Positions 1 to 7,911 of a stretch of DNA of 20,510 nt are shown piece by piece. The stretch's first letter is position 1; every line of letters starts with the position of its first letter. Source of the stretch: Ventricola sp017626895 (GTDB lineage: Bacteria > Bacillota > Clostridia > Christensenellales > Aristaeellaceae); contig JAGAHV010000032.1 of assembly GCA_017626895.1 (NCBI GenBank), positions 1-20,510 on the forward strand, read 5' to 3'. The translations under genes were made by a program, and so were the position numbers. The notes under the pieces were generated by a model. It saw only the letters and a program-made list of their open reading frames with translations, had not been told where the DNA came from and did no database searches.

Positions 1-1
1 G

Positions 2-682
2 CTCCTGCCGGAGGGGCCCCGGGCACGGGGTCTGTTTCTTTCCATGGAAGGCGTGGACGGGTGCGGCAAATCGACACAGCAGCAGGCCCTGGTGGCGGAA
101 ATGCAGCGCCTGGGCTGGGAGATTGTGCTGACCCGGGAACCCGGCGGGGAGGAAATCGCCGAGAAGATCCGCCAGCTGATTCTGGATCCCGGAAATACGG
201 GCATGCAGGATGTGACGGAGGCGTATCTGTACGCGGCCAGCCGCGCACAGAATGCCCGGATGCGGATTCTGCCGGCCCTTGAGCGGGGCGAGATGGTGAT
301 CTGTGACCGCTATGTGGATTCCTCCATTGCCTATCAGGGCGGAGGGAGGCAGCTGGGCATGGACCGGATTCGGGAACTGAATGCCTGGGCAACGGAAAAC
401 TGCATGCCGGACCTGACGGTGTATCTGCGGATGGAGCCGCATGAGGCACTGGCAAGGCGCCTGAATACATCGGTTCCGGACCGCCTTGAGCGGGAGCAGG
501 ACAGCTTTTTTCAGAGGACTTTTGAGGCCTATGAAAAGCTCTACGACGGCCGGGATGGCTGGCGCGTGGTCAGGGTCAATGCGGCCAGTTCCATTGAGGC
601 CGTGACGCAGGAGATGCTGATGCGGGTCCGCCAGCGGCTGGCGGATCTGGCAAAGAGAGACAGACAAAACGAACAGGAATAA
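2..682 (+). CDS. tmk: Thymidylate kinase (dTMP kinase), 5' end uncertain or partial
   Basis: Phosphorylates dTMP to dTDP with ATP, in the cytoplasm. Counting from the ATG at 44, the P-loop GVDGCGKS is at residues 3-10, the REPGG motif at 31-35, DRY at 88-90 and AYQGGGR at 96-102; this is the normal order for the family. The frame is open back to base 2 and reads RGLFLS immediately before MEGVDG. Family members usually begin with such a strand (RGLFI-type) before the P-loop, so the ATG at 44 would cut off the first beta strand. No ATG, GTG or TTG lies in frame at 2-43, so the true start is probably left of the window. The 212 residues from ATG 44 are near the family's usual length. Only 3 nt separate it from mnmA. 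Identity is secure; the start is not. Confidence 0.93.
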   Translation, partial: LLPEGPRARGLFLSMEGVDGCGKSTQQQALVAEMQRLGWEIVLTREPGGEEIAEKIRQLILDPGNTGMQDVTEAYLYAASRAQNARMRILPALERGEMVICDRYVDSSIAYQGGGRQLGMDRIRELNAWATENCMPDLTVYLRMEPHEALARRLNTSVPDRLEREQDSFFQRTFEAYEKLYDGRDGWRVVRVNAASSIEAVTQEMLMRVRQRLADLAKRDRQNEQE

Positions 683-685
683 AAC

Positions 686-1801
686 ATGAGCAGAATTGTA
701 GTCGGCATGTCCGGCGGCGTGGATTCCTCGGTGGCGGCCCTGCTTCTGAAAGAGGCAGGCCACGAGGTCATCGGGGTGTTCATGAAAAACTGGGATGAGA
801 AGGATGCAAACGGGGTCTGCACGGCCGAGACGGATTACGCGGATGTCCGGCAGGTCTGTGATCATCTGGACATCCCGTACTATACCGTCAACTTTGAAAA
901 GGAATACTACGACCGGGTCTTTTCCTACTTTCTCGAGGAATACCGGAAAGGGCGGACGCCGAACCCGGATGTGCTGTGCAACCGGGAAATCAAGTTCCGG
1001 GCATTCCTTGACTATGCCATGGATGCCGGCGCGGACGCGGTGGCCACAGGGCATTTCTGCCGCTTGGGAAAAGACAGTGACGGCTCTGTGCAGCTGCTGC
1101 GCGGCGTGGATCCGGGAAAGGATCAGAGCTATTTCCTGTACATGCTGGGGCAGGCGGCCCTGTCGAGGGCGGTTTTCCCGGTAGGCGGGATGACCAAGGC
1201 GGAGGTCCGAAAAAAGGCGGAGGCGGCCGGGCTCATCACCAGCGGCAAGAAGGATTCCACCGGGGTATGCTTTATCGGGGAGCGGCGGTTCAAGCCCTTT
1301 CTCAAGCAGTTCCTCCCGGCCAGTCCCGGAAACATGGTGACGCCGGAGGGCCGGGTCGTGGGCCGGCATGACGGCCTCATGTACTATACCCTGGGGCAGC
1401 GGCGGGGACTGGGCATCGGCGGAGCTGGAAACGGCGAAAGATGGTTTGTCCTGGCCAAGGACATGGGCAGAAACGAACTCATCGTCACCCAGGGAGGAGA
1501 TCATCCGCTCTTGTACAGCCGGACCTGCGAGGGCGAGGGCCTGACCTTTATCCGCGGGGAGGCACCGGCGGCGGAATTTGACTGCACCTGCAAATACCGT
1601 TACCGGCAGCCGGATCAGGCGGTGCATGTCTCGGTTTCAGGAAACCGCTGTCTGGTGCGGGCCATGGAGTCCCAGCGCGCGGTAACCCCCGGACAGAGCA
1701 TGGTCTTTTATCAGGGGGATGTCTGTCTGGGCGGCGCGGTGACGGATAAGGTTCTGGATGCCGGAGCGTGTCCGGTGCCGCAGCGGGAGGGATGCCTGTG
1801 A
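686..1801 (+). CDS. mnmA: tRNA-specific 2-thiouridylase MnmA
   Basis: Adds sulfur to the wobble uridine of tRNAs for Lys, Glu and Gln (the s2U34 part of mnm5s2U), using ATP to adenylate the base. The 371-residue length is normal. The PP-loop SGGVDSS is at residues 9-15. The two catalytic cysteines are visible: C98 in DVLCNREIKF and C195 in STGVCFIGERRF. KDQSYFL (145-151) and the YTLGQRRGLGI stretch are also family hallmarks. The start is the ATG after an AGGA-type site that overlaps the end of tmk. The 3' end overlaps the next gene by 4 nt, which suggests translational coupling within an RNA-modification operon. Confidence 0.97.
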   Translation: MSRIVVGMSGGVDSSVAALLLKEAGHEVIGVFMKNWDEKDANGVCTAETDYADVRQVCDHLDIPYYTVNFEKEYYDRVFSYFLEEYRKGRTPNPDVLCNREIKFRAFLDYAMDAGADAVATGHFCRLGKDSDGSVQLLRGVDPGKDQSYFLYMLGQAALSRAVFPVGGMTKAEVRKKAEAAGLITSGKKDSTGVCFIGERRFKPFLKQFLPASPGNMVTPEGRVVGRHDGLMYYTLGQRRGLGIGGAGNGERWFVLAKDMGRNELIVTQGGDHPLLYSRTCEGEGLTFIRGEAPAAEFDCTCKYRYRQPDQAVHVSVSGNRCLVRAMESQRAVTPGQSMVFYQGDVCLGGAVTDKVLDAGACPVPQREGCL

Positions 1802-2340
1802 ACATCTGGCAGCGATTCTGGGGACATCTCGGGACCATTACGAGGCACCGGCATCAGGTGATTGCCAACTGCCGGAAGGCAGGCATTCTCTGGCAGGGCC
1901 TGCGGCATGACCTGTCCAAGTACAGCCTGACGGAATTCACGGAAGGGGTCCGTTTTTTCAACGGCCGGCATTCGCCCACGGAGGATGAGCGCCGGCAGAA
2001 CGGCTATTCCCTGGCCTGGATGCATCACAAGGGGCGCAACCGCCATCACTGGGAATACTGGACGGATTTTAACATGGAGGAGTATCGCTATAAGGCGGTG
2101 GAGATGCCGAGGCGGTTTCTGGCAGAGATGATCTGCGACCGGCTGGCGGCCAGCCGGATCTATCTGGGGGACCGATACACGGATGCGTCACCCCTTGAAT
2201 ACCTGATGCATGGGAAAATGCATGAGTACATGCACAGCTCGACCTATGAGACACTGGTCCGTTTTCTGACGCAGCTGAGGGATGAAGGCGAGGAGGCCAT
2301 GTTCAGAAGCCTCCGGGAATATGTAAGGGAGAAACCATGA
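1798..2340 (+). CDS. DUF5662 family protein (conserved, function unknown)
   Basis: A 180-residue cytoplasmic protein of the DUF5662 type; its biochemical role is not known to me. Visible conserved blocks are WQGLRHDLSKYS near the N terminus, then MHHKGRNRHHWEYW, rich in His and Asp, which suggests metal binding (inference). No signal peptide or membrane segment is seen. The preferred start is GTG at 1798: GGAGG at 1786-1790 lies 7 nt before it, and GTGA overlaps the mnmA stop in the usual coupled arrangement. An ATG at 1792 is in frame, but only 1 nt separates it from that ribosome site. The 3' end overlaps the next gene by 4 nt (ATGA). Its tight place between mnmA and a pseudouridine synthase suggests co-expression with RNA modification genes, without proving a shared function. 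Confidence 0.85.
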   Translation: MNIWQRFWGHLGTITRHRHQVIANCRKAGILWQGLRHDLSKYSLTEFTEGVRFFNGRHSPTEDERRQNGYSLAWMHHKGRNRHHWEYWTDFNMEEYRYKAVEMPRRFLAEMICDRLAASRIYLGDRYTDASPLEYLMHGKMHEYMHSSTYETLVRFLTQLRDEGEEAMFRSLREYVREKP

Positions 2341-3047
2341 GATTACAGAAATATATGGCCATGTGCGGCGTGGCGGCCCGGCGGAAATGCGAGGAGATGA
2401 TTGCGCAGGGCCGGGTCAGCGTAAACGGCGTGGTGCGGGATGTGCCCGGGACGACAGTTGAACCAGGGGATGTGGTGACGCTGGATGGCGAGGTAATCCG
2501 TCCGGAGGAACAGAAGGTGGTCATCCTCTATCACAAACCGGCCGGGGAGGTCTGTACGGTCACGGATGACCGGGACCGGGACACGGTCATGGATCATTTC
2601 CGGGATCTGCCGGAGCGGGTTTACCCCATTGGCCGTCTTGACTATGATACGGAGGGCGTTCTTCTTCTGACCAATGACGGCGCGCTGGCACAGAAACTGA
2701 CCCATCCCTCCTCAGAGGTGGACAAGGTCTATCTGGCCCGGATTTCCGGACGCCTGAGTCCGGAGGAGGTCCGGCGCCTTCGCACCGGCGTCCTGATGGA
2801 GGGCGAGGAGCGGATGACCTGGCCGGCCAGAGTGCGCATTGTCCGCGAGGGGGACATTTACAGCGACGTGATTGTGATTATCCATGAGGGACGGAACCGG
2901 CAGGTTCGCCGGATGATTGCGGCAGTAGGGCATCAGGTGGTGCTGCTGCGGCGGGTTCGCTTCGGTCCGGTGGATCTGGGCTCCCTGCAGCGGGGAGAAT
3001 GGCGGTATCTGACGGAGGAGGAAACAGAAAAACTCCGCCAGCTCTGA
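2337..3047 (+). CDS. RsuA/RluB-family pseudouridine synthase
   Basis: Isomerises a specific uridine to pseudouridine in rRNA. The 236 residues show an N-terminal S4 RNA-binding domain (about 1-60; RLQKYMAMCGVAARRKCEEMI), then the catalytic domain with HKPAG at 66-70 and GRLDYDTEGVLLLTNDG at 99-115. D102 in the RLD triad is the expected catalytic aspartate. EGRNRQVRRM near the C terminus is also diagnostic. In Clostridia this family is usually named rluB (23S) or rsuA (16S); sequence alone does not settle the target here, so no symbol is given. The start ATG overlaps the previous stop as ATGA. The next gene follows after 14 nt with a strong GGAGGG site between them. Confidence 0.93.
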   Translation: MRLQKYMAMCGVAARRKCEEMIAQGRVSVNGVVRDVPGTTVEPGDVVTLDGEVIRPEEQKVVILYHKPAGEVCTVTDDRDRDTVMDHFRDLPERVYPIGRLDYDTEGVLLLTNDGALAQKLTHPSSEVDKVYLARISGRLSPEEVRRLRTGVLMEGEERMTWPARVRIVREGDIYSDVIVIIHEGRNRQVRRMIAAVGHQVVLLRRVRFGPVDLGSLQRGEWRYLTEEETEKLRQL

Positions 3048-3061
3048 AGAGGAGGGATTTC

Positions 3062-5959
3062 ATGAAATGTGATCTGACCTGTCCGATCGAGGTTGTACGT
3101 GTGCAGATTTCTGTCGAGACAGGGGACAACGGAGCGGAACAGGTGGTCTGTGCCATTGACTTCCACTCCCTTGAGAGCGAAAAGACAGTCGACAGTGTCC
3201 AGATGAATATCGTCTGTTACAGCGCGAATGAGATGCGCCTCGGCGGCCGTCTGGTCCGTGCCAGAGCCCGGGAGATGAACGGGACGGAGTTTATGGGAAC
3301 GTTCCGTCCGGAGCATGTGAGCGGGACGGCCCGGGTGGATGCCAGTGTGGAGAAAGTCTGGTTTACGGACGGGGTCGTCTGGCGCCGGGAAGAACGGAAT
3401 GTGCGGGAATATCAGTCGAACCGGCTGCCGGAGGGACGCGAACTGGACCGGCTGCGTTCGGTGGCCGGGGAGGATGCGGCCGGATATGCCCGGGAGGACG
3501 CGCGGGTCTGGCTGTGTGTATGCGGACGGGCCAATCTGAACAGTGAGGACAAGTGCCGCCGGTGCGGCCGGGAACGCCAGATGGTCCTCACCTCCTTTTC
3601 CCGGGAGGTGATTGAGGCGACGCTGGGCGAGAAAGAGCGGGAGCTTGAGGCGATCAGCAAGGAAAACATCATTCGTTCCACGGAACAGAATGTCCGGGAA
3701 ATGGAAGCGGTTCAGGCAAAGCAGAAGAAACGGAAAAAGCGGCTGAGCCGGCTGATTGTTCTCCTTGTGATTCTGCTGGCCGGTGTTTCGGCCTGGCGGT
3801 GGGGCGTGCCCTTTGTGGCGGACCGGATTGCCCAAAGCCGGATGGACGGCGGGAAACCGGCGGATGCGCGCAAAATCTATGAGTGGATCTTGCAGTACTG
3901 GCCGGATGAATACGATGCGGCCGCGAAAATCCAGACCTGTACGCAGATGATGATCGACCGGCTGCTGGCCATGAATACCGAGGATACCCTGATGACGGCC
4001 GCCGAGGAGGCGGATCGGATCGGGGACACTAAGCGGCATCTTGAGGCACAGCTGGCGCTGGCGTCCAAATACATCGACAGCGGACGCCGGGCAGAAGCGG
4101 AGAAACTGCTGCGGAGCCTGGGAAATGATGAATCGGCCCAGGGAATGCTGCGGGATCTCCTTTACCGGGAGGCGGCCGAGGCGAAAGAACAGCTTCGTTT
4201 TGAGGAAGCGGTGCGCCTGTTTGAGGAACTGGGGGATTACATGGACAGCCCGCAGCAGCGGACCGATACGATTTATCTCTGGGCCCGTGCCATGATGCGG
4301 GACAACCGGCTGGCAGAGGCGCAGGAAAAGTTCCTGCAGGTGGCAAACTATCTGGATGCCATGGAGCTGCTCCGGCGCTGCCGGTATCAGCTGGCAGCGG
4401 AAAAACGCAGTGCCGGGGAAACGATTCCGGCGGCGGAACTGTACGAGAGCCTGGGCATCTATGAGGACGCAGAGCACCTTGGAAAGCTTTGCCGGTATGA
4501 TGCCGGCATGGCGGCGGTTTCCCGCGGCGAGCTTGAAGAGGCGGCGGAACTGCTGAAAAAGGCTGGTGATGTGGAGGATGCCCGGGCCCGCTTTGAGGAA
4601 GTGGTGTTTACCCTGGGGAACGCGGCCCTGCAGGATGGGAAGTATCAGGCGGCCTGTGACTGGTTTGAACAGCTGACCATGACCGAAGAGGTCCGGAAAG
4701 TCTATGATCAGGCCGTATATGCCCTGGCTCAGGAAAAGGAAAAGAGCGGGGACCGTGATTCTGCCGTCCTGCTGTATGCTTCCCTTGGCAGTTATGAGGA
4801 TTCCATGAAGCGCCTTCAGAACATTGAGTATGATCTGGCCAGAGAACGCATGGCGGCCGGAAACTACGAGGAGGCGCTGGACCGTTTCGAGGGCCTGGGA
4901 ACGCTCAAAGACAGTGCGGAACAGGCGGAAAAGTGCCGGAAGGAAATCGCTGAGGCAGCCTATGCGTCGGGAGATTTTGAGAAAGCCATCTCGTTCTATT
5001 CCCAGATGAAGGACCAGAAGAGCGCAAAGGAGCAGATTGCACGCTGCCGGTATGCGCTGGCGGAAAAAAAGGCGGGCGAGAGTGCCTTTATGGAAGCGGC
5101 GGATCTGTACAGGGAATGCGGTGACTACCTGGATGCAGCGGAAAAAGCCTCACAGATGCAGTACCGACAGGCAGAGCAGCTGGAGGCGGCGGGTGAATAT
5201 GAGAATGCGGCCCGGCTCTTCAGATCCCTGGGTGGTTATCTGGATGCCCGGCAGTGTACGGAGCGAAATGAGGATCTCTGGCTCGGCAGTGTCTACCGGG
5301 ATGCCCGGCTGGATCTTGAAACGGAAAATTATGTGAGCGTCATTGAAACGCTGGACCCGTATGTGAATGCGGAACTGCCGGAACGGTATAAAGACATTCC
5401 GTCCATGGTGGAACAGGCATGTCTCGGCCGGGCGGAGGAACTGCAGGGAATGGGACGTCCCCTGGATGCGCTGCCCTATTATGAGCGGATCCGGGACAAC
5501 AAAACCGCCAAAACCCGCCTCTCTGACTATGTGTACCGGGTCATTGGCCGTTGGAAGAGCCGAAGCGGCATGGAAATGACCTTCCGCCGTGACGGGACCT
5601 GTACCATTGACGGGAAAAATGCCTATTATGGCGGCAGCGGGTATGAACTGTTTATCGGGGATGAACCCTATCCGACCCGGAGAAGGTATCATGTGGTCAA
5701 TCTGCGCGGGACCACGCTGACCCTCAGGGACATTGATGCGGACAACACGTTCCGTGTGACCTATGTGGGTGAACCGCTCCCGGCCGGTGAAAGTGAACCG
5801 GACGCGGCCCCGGACCCGGCCGCCGCGGAATCCCCTGCAGCAGATGAACCGGCAGAGGGGAGCGAAGGACCGGGCTCGGCGCACCGCGTCGACCGGACAG
5901 ATAAGAGTATCGGAAAAGCAGCAACTGACCAGGCGGCTGCTGATAAAGCGGAGGGATAA
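3062..5959 (+). CDS. Large membrane protein with zinc ribbon and TPR-like repeats
   Basis: A 965-residue protein with no precise known function. In order: a beta-rich N-terminal domain (about 1-145); a four-cysteine zinc ribbon (C152, C154, C165, C168; C-x1-C-x10-C-x2-C); a charged, probably coiled segment; one hydrophobic span (about 231-248, LIVLLVILLAGVSAWRWG); then a long series of helical TPR-like units (about 270-760) marked by repeated G-x-Y-x-DA or -DS and A-x-x-L-Y/F motifs with a spacing near 37 residues. A small beta domain follows (about 815-900, containing WKSRSGMEMTFRRDGTCTIDG), then an Ala/Pro/Glu-rich tail. Topology is probably zinc ribbon inside and repeats outside. GGAGGG at 3051-3056 sets the start. 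The next gene begins 1 nt after the stop, so the two probably act together. Confidence 0.85.
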   Translation: MKCDLTCPIEVVRVQISVETGDNGAEQVVCAIDFHSLESEKTVDSVQMNIVCYSANEMRLGGRLVRARAREMNGTEFMGTFRPEHVSGTARVDASVEKVWFTDGVVWRREERNVREYQSNRLPEGRELDRLRSVAGEDAAGYAREDARVWLCVCGRANLNSEDKCRRCGRERQMVLTSFSREVIEATLGEKERELEAISKENIIRSTEQNVREMEAVQAKQKKRKKRLSRLIVLLVILLAGVSAWRWGVPFVADRIAQSRMDGGKPADARKIYEWILQYWPDEYDAAAKIQTCTQMMIDRLLAMNTEDTLMTAAEEADRIGDTKRHLEAQLALASKYIDSGRRAEAEKLLRSLGNDESAQGMLRDLLYREAAEAKEQLRFEEAVRLFEELGDYMDSPQQRTDTIYLWARAMMRDNRLAEAQEKFLQVANYLDAMELLRRCRYQLAAEKRSAGETIPAAELYESLGIYEDAEHLGKLCRYDAGMAAVSRGELEEAAELLKKAGDVEDARARFEEVVFTLGNAALQDGKYQAACDWFEQLTMTEEVRKVYDQAVYALAQEKEKSGDRDSAVLLYASLGSYEDSMKRLQNIEYDLARERMAAGNYEEALDRFEGLGTLKDSAEQAEKCRKEIAEAAYASGDFEKAISFYSQMKDQKSAKEQIARCRYALAEKKAGESAFMEAADLYRECGDYLDAAEKASQMQYRQAEQLEAAGEYENAARLFRSLGGYLDARQCTERNEDLWLGSVYRDARLDLETENYVSVIETLDPYVNAELPERYKDIPSMVEQACLGRAEELQGMGRPLDALPYYERIRDNKTAKTRLSDYVYRVIGRWKSRSGMEMTFRRDGTCTIDGKNAYYGGSGYELFIGDEPYPTRRRYHVVNLRGTTLTLRDIDADNTFRVTYVGEPLPAGESEPDAAPDPAAAESPAADEPAEGSEGPGSAHRVDRTDKSIGKAATDQAAADKAEG

Positions 5960-5960
5960 C

Positions 5961-6350
5961 ATGCCAAAGCGCAGAGATCTCCTTCTGATTCTGGGCGCAC
6001 TTCTGGCAGCGCTGCTCTTATTCCTTGCGGCCCGCTTTATGGGAAAAGGGGACGCCAGCACGGTCGTTGCCCGGGTCAGGGGCGAGGTCGTCCTCCAAAA
6101 ACCGCTTCTGGTGGATGGCCGCTATGAGATTCCGCTCCCGGCGGGTGAAACGAACATCATCCGTGTGGAACAGGGGGCGGTCTGGATGGAAGAGGCCAAC
6201 TGCCGTGACGGGCTGTGCATTCATCAGGGAAAGATGCGGAACCGGGCAAAGAGCATTGTCTGTCTGCCGCACAACCTGGTGATCACGCTGGAAGGGGATT
6301 CGGGCGCCGGAGAGACGGAACCCGAAGATCTGGATGTGATTATTTACTGA
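5961..6350 (+). CDS. NusG domain II-containing membrane-anchored protein
   Basis: A 129-residue protein with a basic start (MPKRRD), one N-terminal membrane span (about residues 7-26) and a short external domain. The domain carries the pattern seen in NusG_II proteins of Firmicutes: NCRDGLCIHQGKM followed by SIVCLPHNLVITLEG, with three spaced cysteines. The family is widespread in Clostridia; its role is not established. The frame is open upstream of 5961, but ATG 5961 follows a GGAGGG site overlapping the end of the TPR protein, so it is the natural start. Being only 1 nt downstream, it is very likely translated with the TPR protein. A 109-nt gap follows without a clear terminator. Confidence 0.87.
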   Translation: MPKRRDLLLILGALLAALLLFLAARFMGKGDASTVVARVRGEVVLQKPLLVDGRYEIPLPAGETNIIRVEQGAVWMEEANCRDGLCIHQGKMRNRAKSIVCLPHNLVITLEGDSGAGETEPEDLDVIIY

Positions 6351-6459
6351 TTTAGGAGTTGCCCTGTCGCGCAGAGACAATTAGTCAAATCCAGGACTCA
6401 TGTACATGTTGCATTGGCAAATGATAACAGTGAGGCCTGCAAAGGAGAGCGAAAAGGAC

Positions 6460-7911
6460 ATGCAGTTCATCAGGAATTGGATAAAGGATGCCCGAAAAGC
6501 ACCGGATGACCGCTATGTGGCCATTTGTGACGGCATACGTGTTCTGGCAATCTTCATGGTTACCTGGTTTCACATCTGGCAGCAGTCCTGGCTGTATCCG
6601 GTGGTGAATCTCTTTGGGACACGGATCAGCCTGGACCCGCTGGTGCGCTCCGGGTACATGCATGTGGACATCATGATTCTGCTGTCCGGATTCTGTCTCT
6701 ACCTGCCCTGTACCCGCCTGCGGCCGGATGAACCTTTTTCCATCCGGAATTTCTACTGGAAACGCCTGGTGCGGATCGTTCCCTCCTATTACCTGACGAT
6801 TCTGATTATGCTCATTGTCGCACTGGCAAGGGGCCTGTATGACAGGAGCTATGTGACCCTTCCAAAGGATCTGGGACTGCACCTGATCTTTGCCCACATG
6901 TTCCGCATGGAGACGTATTACTATACCAATCTCAACGCGGCGCTGTGGACACTGGCCCTTGAAATGCAGCTGTACCTGGTGTTCCCCCTGCTTGTCGCCC
7001 TGATGCGGCGCCGGCCGTTCCTGACGGCCGGGGTGATTACGCTCCTTTGCACCCTGTTCAGAGTGTGGCTCTCCCGGGCGTTGTTTGATATCAAGCCGTA
7101 TTTTAATCAGTTTCCGGCCTATCTGGACATCTTTGTCCTGGGCATGCTGACCGCATTCCTTTACAGCCGGATACGTACCGTGCCGCATCATCCCATTGCC
7201 CGGGTGCTCTGTTCCCTGGGGGCAGTCTTTTCCCTGGCTGTGATCATCCGCCTGGCGGTGCTGCAGTCAGAGATGGGAAATGCCGGGATGATTGAACAGG
7301 GACAGCTTTTGCATCGTCTGCCCATGGCACTGGCCGGAATGGCGCTGATTCTCCTTGCCGGCAATGCAGGATGGCTGATCCGCCATCTTCTGGGAAATCC
7401 GGTGACCCGGTTCTTTTCGGGGATTTCCATGCATATCTACATCTGGAATCAGGTGCTGGCGGTCTGGATCCGGGAACTGCGGATCGTCCCCAGTGAGTAT
7501 CCGAATCCAAATTACCAGGGAGATCTCGTGTGGCAGCAGCGGTATACCTTTGTCTGTTTTGCTGCCGCCATTGCGGCCGGCATCCTGTTTACATACGGGT
7601 TTGAGCGGCCGGTGGCCCGTCTGCTTCTGAAAGGCTTTCCCGGAAAGAAGGCAAAAGGCCTTACACCGGGTGCAGAACCCATGCCGGAAACAGCCGGGCA
7701 ATTTGCACCGAATGCAGAAAGCGTGCCGGAAACAGACGCGCACGATACAGCGAATGCAGAAAGCGTGCCGGAAACAGCCGGGTACGCGGCAGAGAACACA
7801 GAAAGTGTGCTGGAAACAGCCGGGCACGCGGCAGAGAACACGGAAAGCGTGCCGGAAACAGCTGAACACACTCCGGAAAACGAACAGAAAAAGGATGACG
7901 GGAATGCTTGA
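6460..7911 (+). CDS. Acyltransferase 3 (OafA/YrhL-like) membrane protein
   Basis: A 483-residue polytopic membrane protein of the acyltransferase-3 family, which acylates sugars or other envelope polymers. N-terminal hallmarks are CDGIRVLAIFMVTWFH (H38 is the likely catalytic histidine) and FYWKRLVRIVPSYYL (98-112). About ten hydrophobic segments follow. After the last span a hydrophilic tail of about 80 residues consists of five copies of a 14-residue unit (see repeat feature), unusual for this family. ATG 6460 follows AAAGGAG at 6441-6447, though the spacing is long; in-frame ATGs at 6400 and 6421 are possible but have weaker upstream sites. The stop overlaps the next gene by 8 nt. The acceptor substrate is unknown. 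Confidence 0.88.
   Translation: MQFIRNWIKDARKAPDDRYVAICDGIRVLAIFMVTWFHIWQQSWLYPVVNLFGTRISLDPLVRSGYMHVDIMILLSGFCLYLPCTRLRPDEPFSIRNFYWKRLVRIVPSYYLTILIMLIVALARGLYDRSYVTLPKDLGLHLIFAHMFRMETYYYTNLNAALWTLALEMQLYLVFPLLVALMRRRPFLTAGVITLLCTLFRVWLSRALFDIKPYFNQFPAYLDIFVLGMLTAFLYSRIRTVPHHPIARVLCSLGAVFSLAVIIRLAVLQSEMGNAGMIEQGQLLHRLPMALAGMALILLAGNAGWLIRHLLGNPVTRFFSGISMHIYIWNQVLAVWIRELRIVPSEYPNPNYQGDLVWQQRYTFVCFAAAIAAGILFTYGFERPVARLLLKGFPGKKAKGLTPGAEPMPETAGQFAPNAESVPETDAHDTANAESVPETAGYAAENTESVLETAGHAAENTESVPETAEHTPENEQKKDDGNA
7672..7881 (+). repeat. Five tandem 42-bp repeats inside the acyltransferase gene
   Basis: Units begin at 7672, 7714, 7756, 7798 and 7840, each exactly 42 bp and in frame. They encode 14-residue copies near the consensus AESVPETAGHAAEN. 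Copies 2 and 3 share their first 25 bases, and copies 3 and 4 share most of their length, which points to recent slippage or unequal exchange. The encoded tail is acidic and Pro/Thr-rich and lies after the last membrane span. Confidence 0.93.

Noticed and set aside
2933..4477. Long open frame (514 codons) on the minus strand opposite the TPR-like protein
   Set aside because: GC-rich coding DNA often leaves the opposite strand open. The product lacks any recognisable domain, and the plus-strand protein has clear motifs and a good ribosome site.
7672..7881. Regular repeats considered as a CRISPR array
   Set aside because: The units are contiguous with no variable spacers and are in-frame protein repeats.
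7670..7903. N-terminal extension of the M3 peptidase through the tandem repeats
   Set aside because: It is the repeat region read in a second frame. The family's N terminus begins at 7904, which has its own ribosome site.
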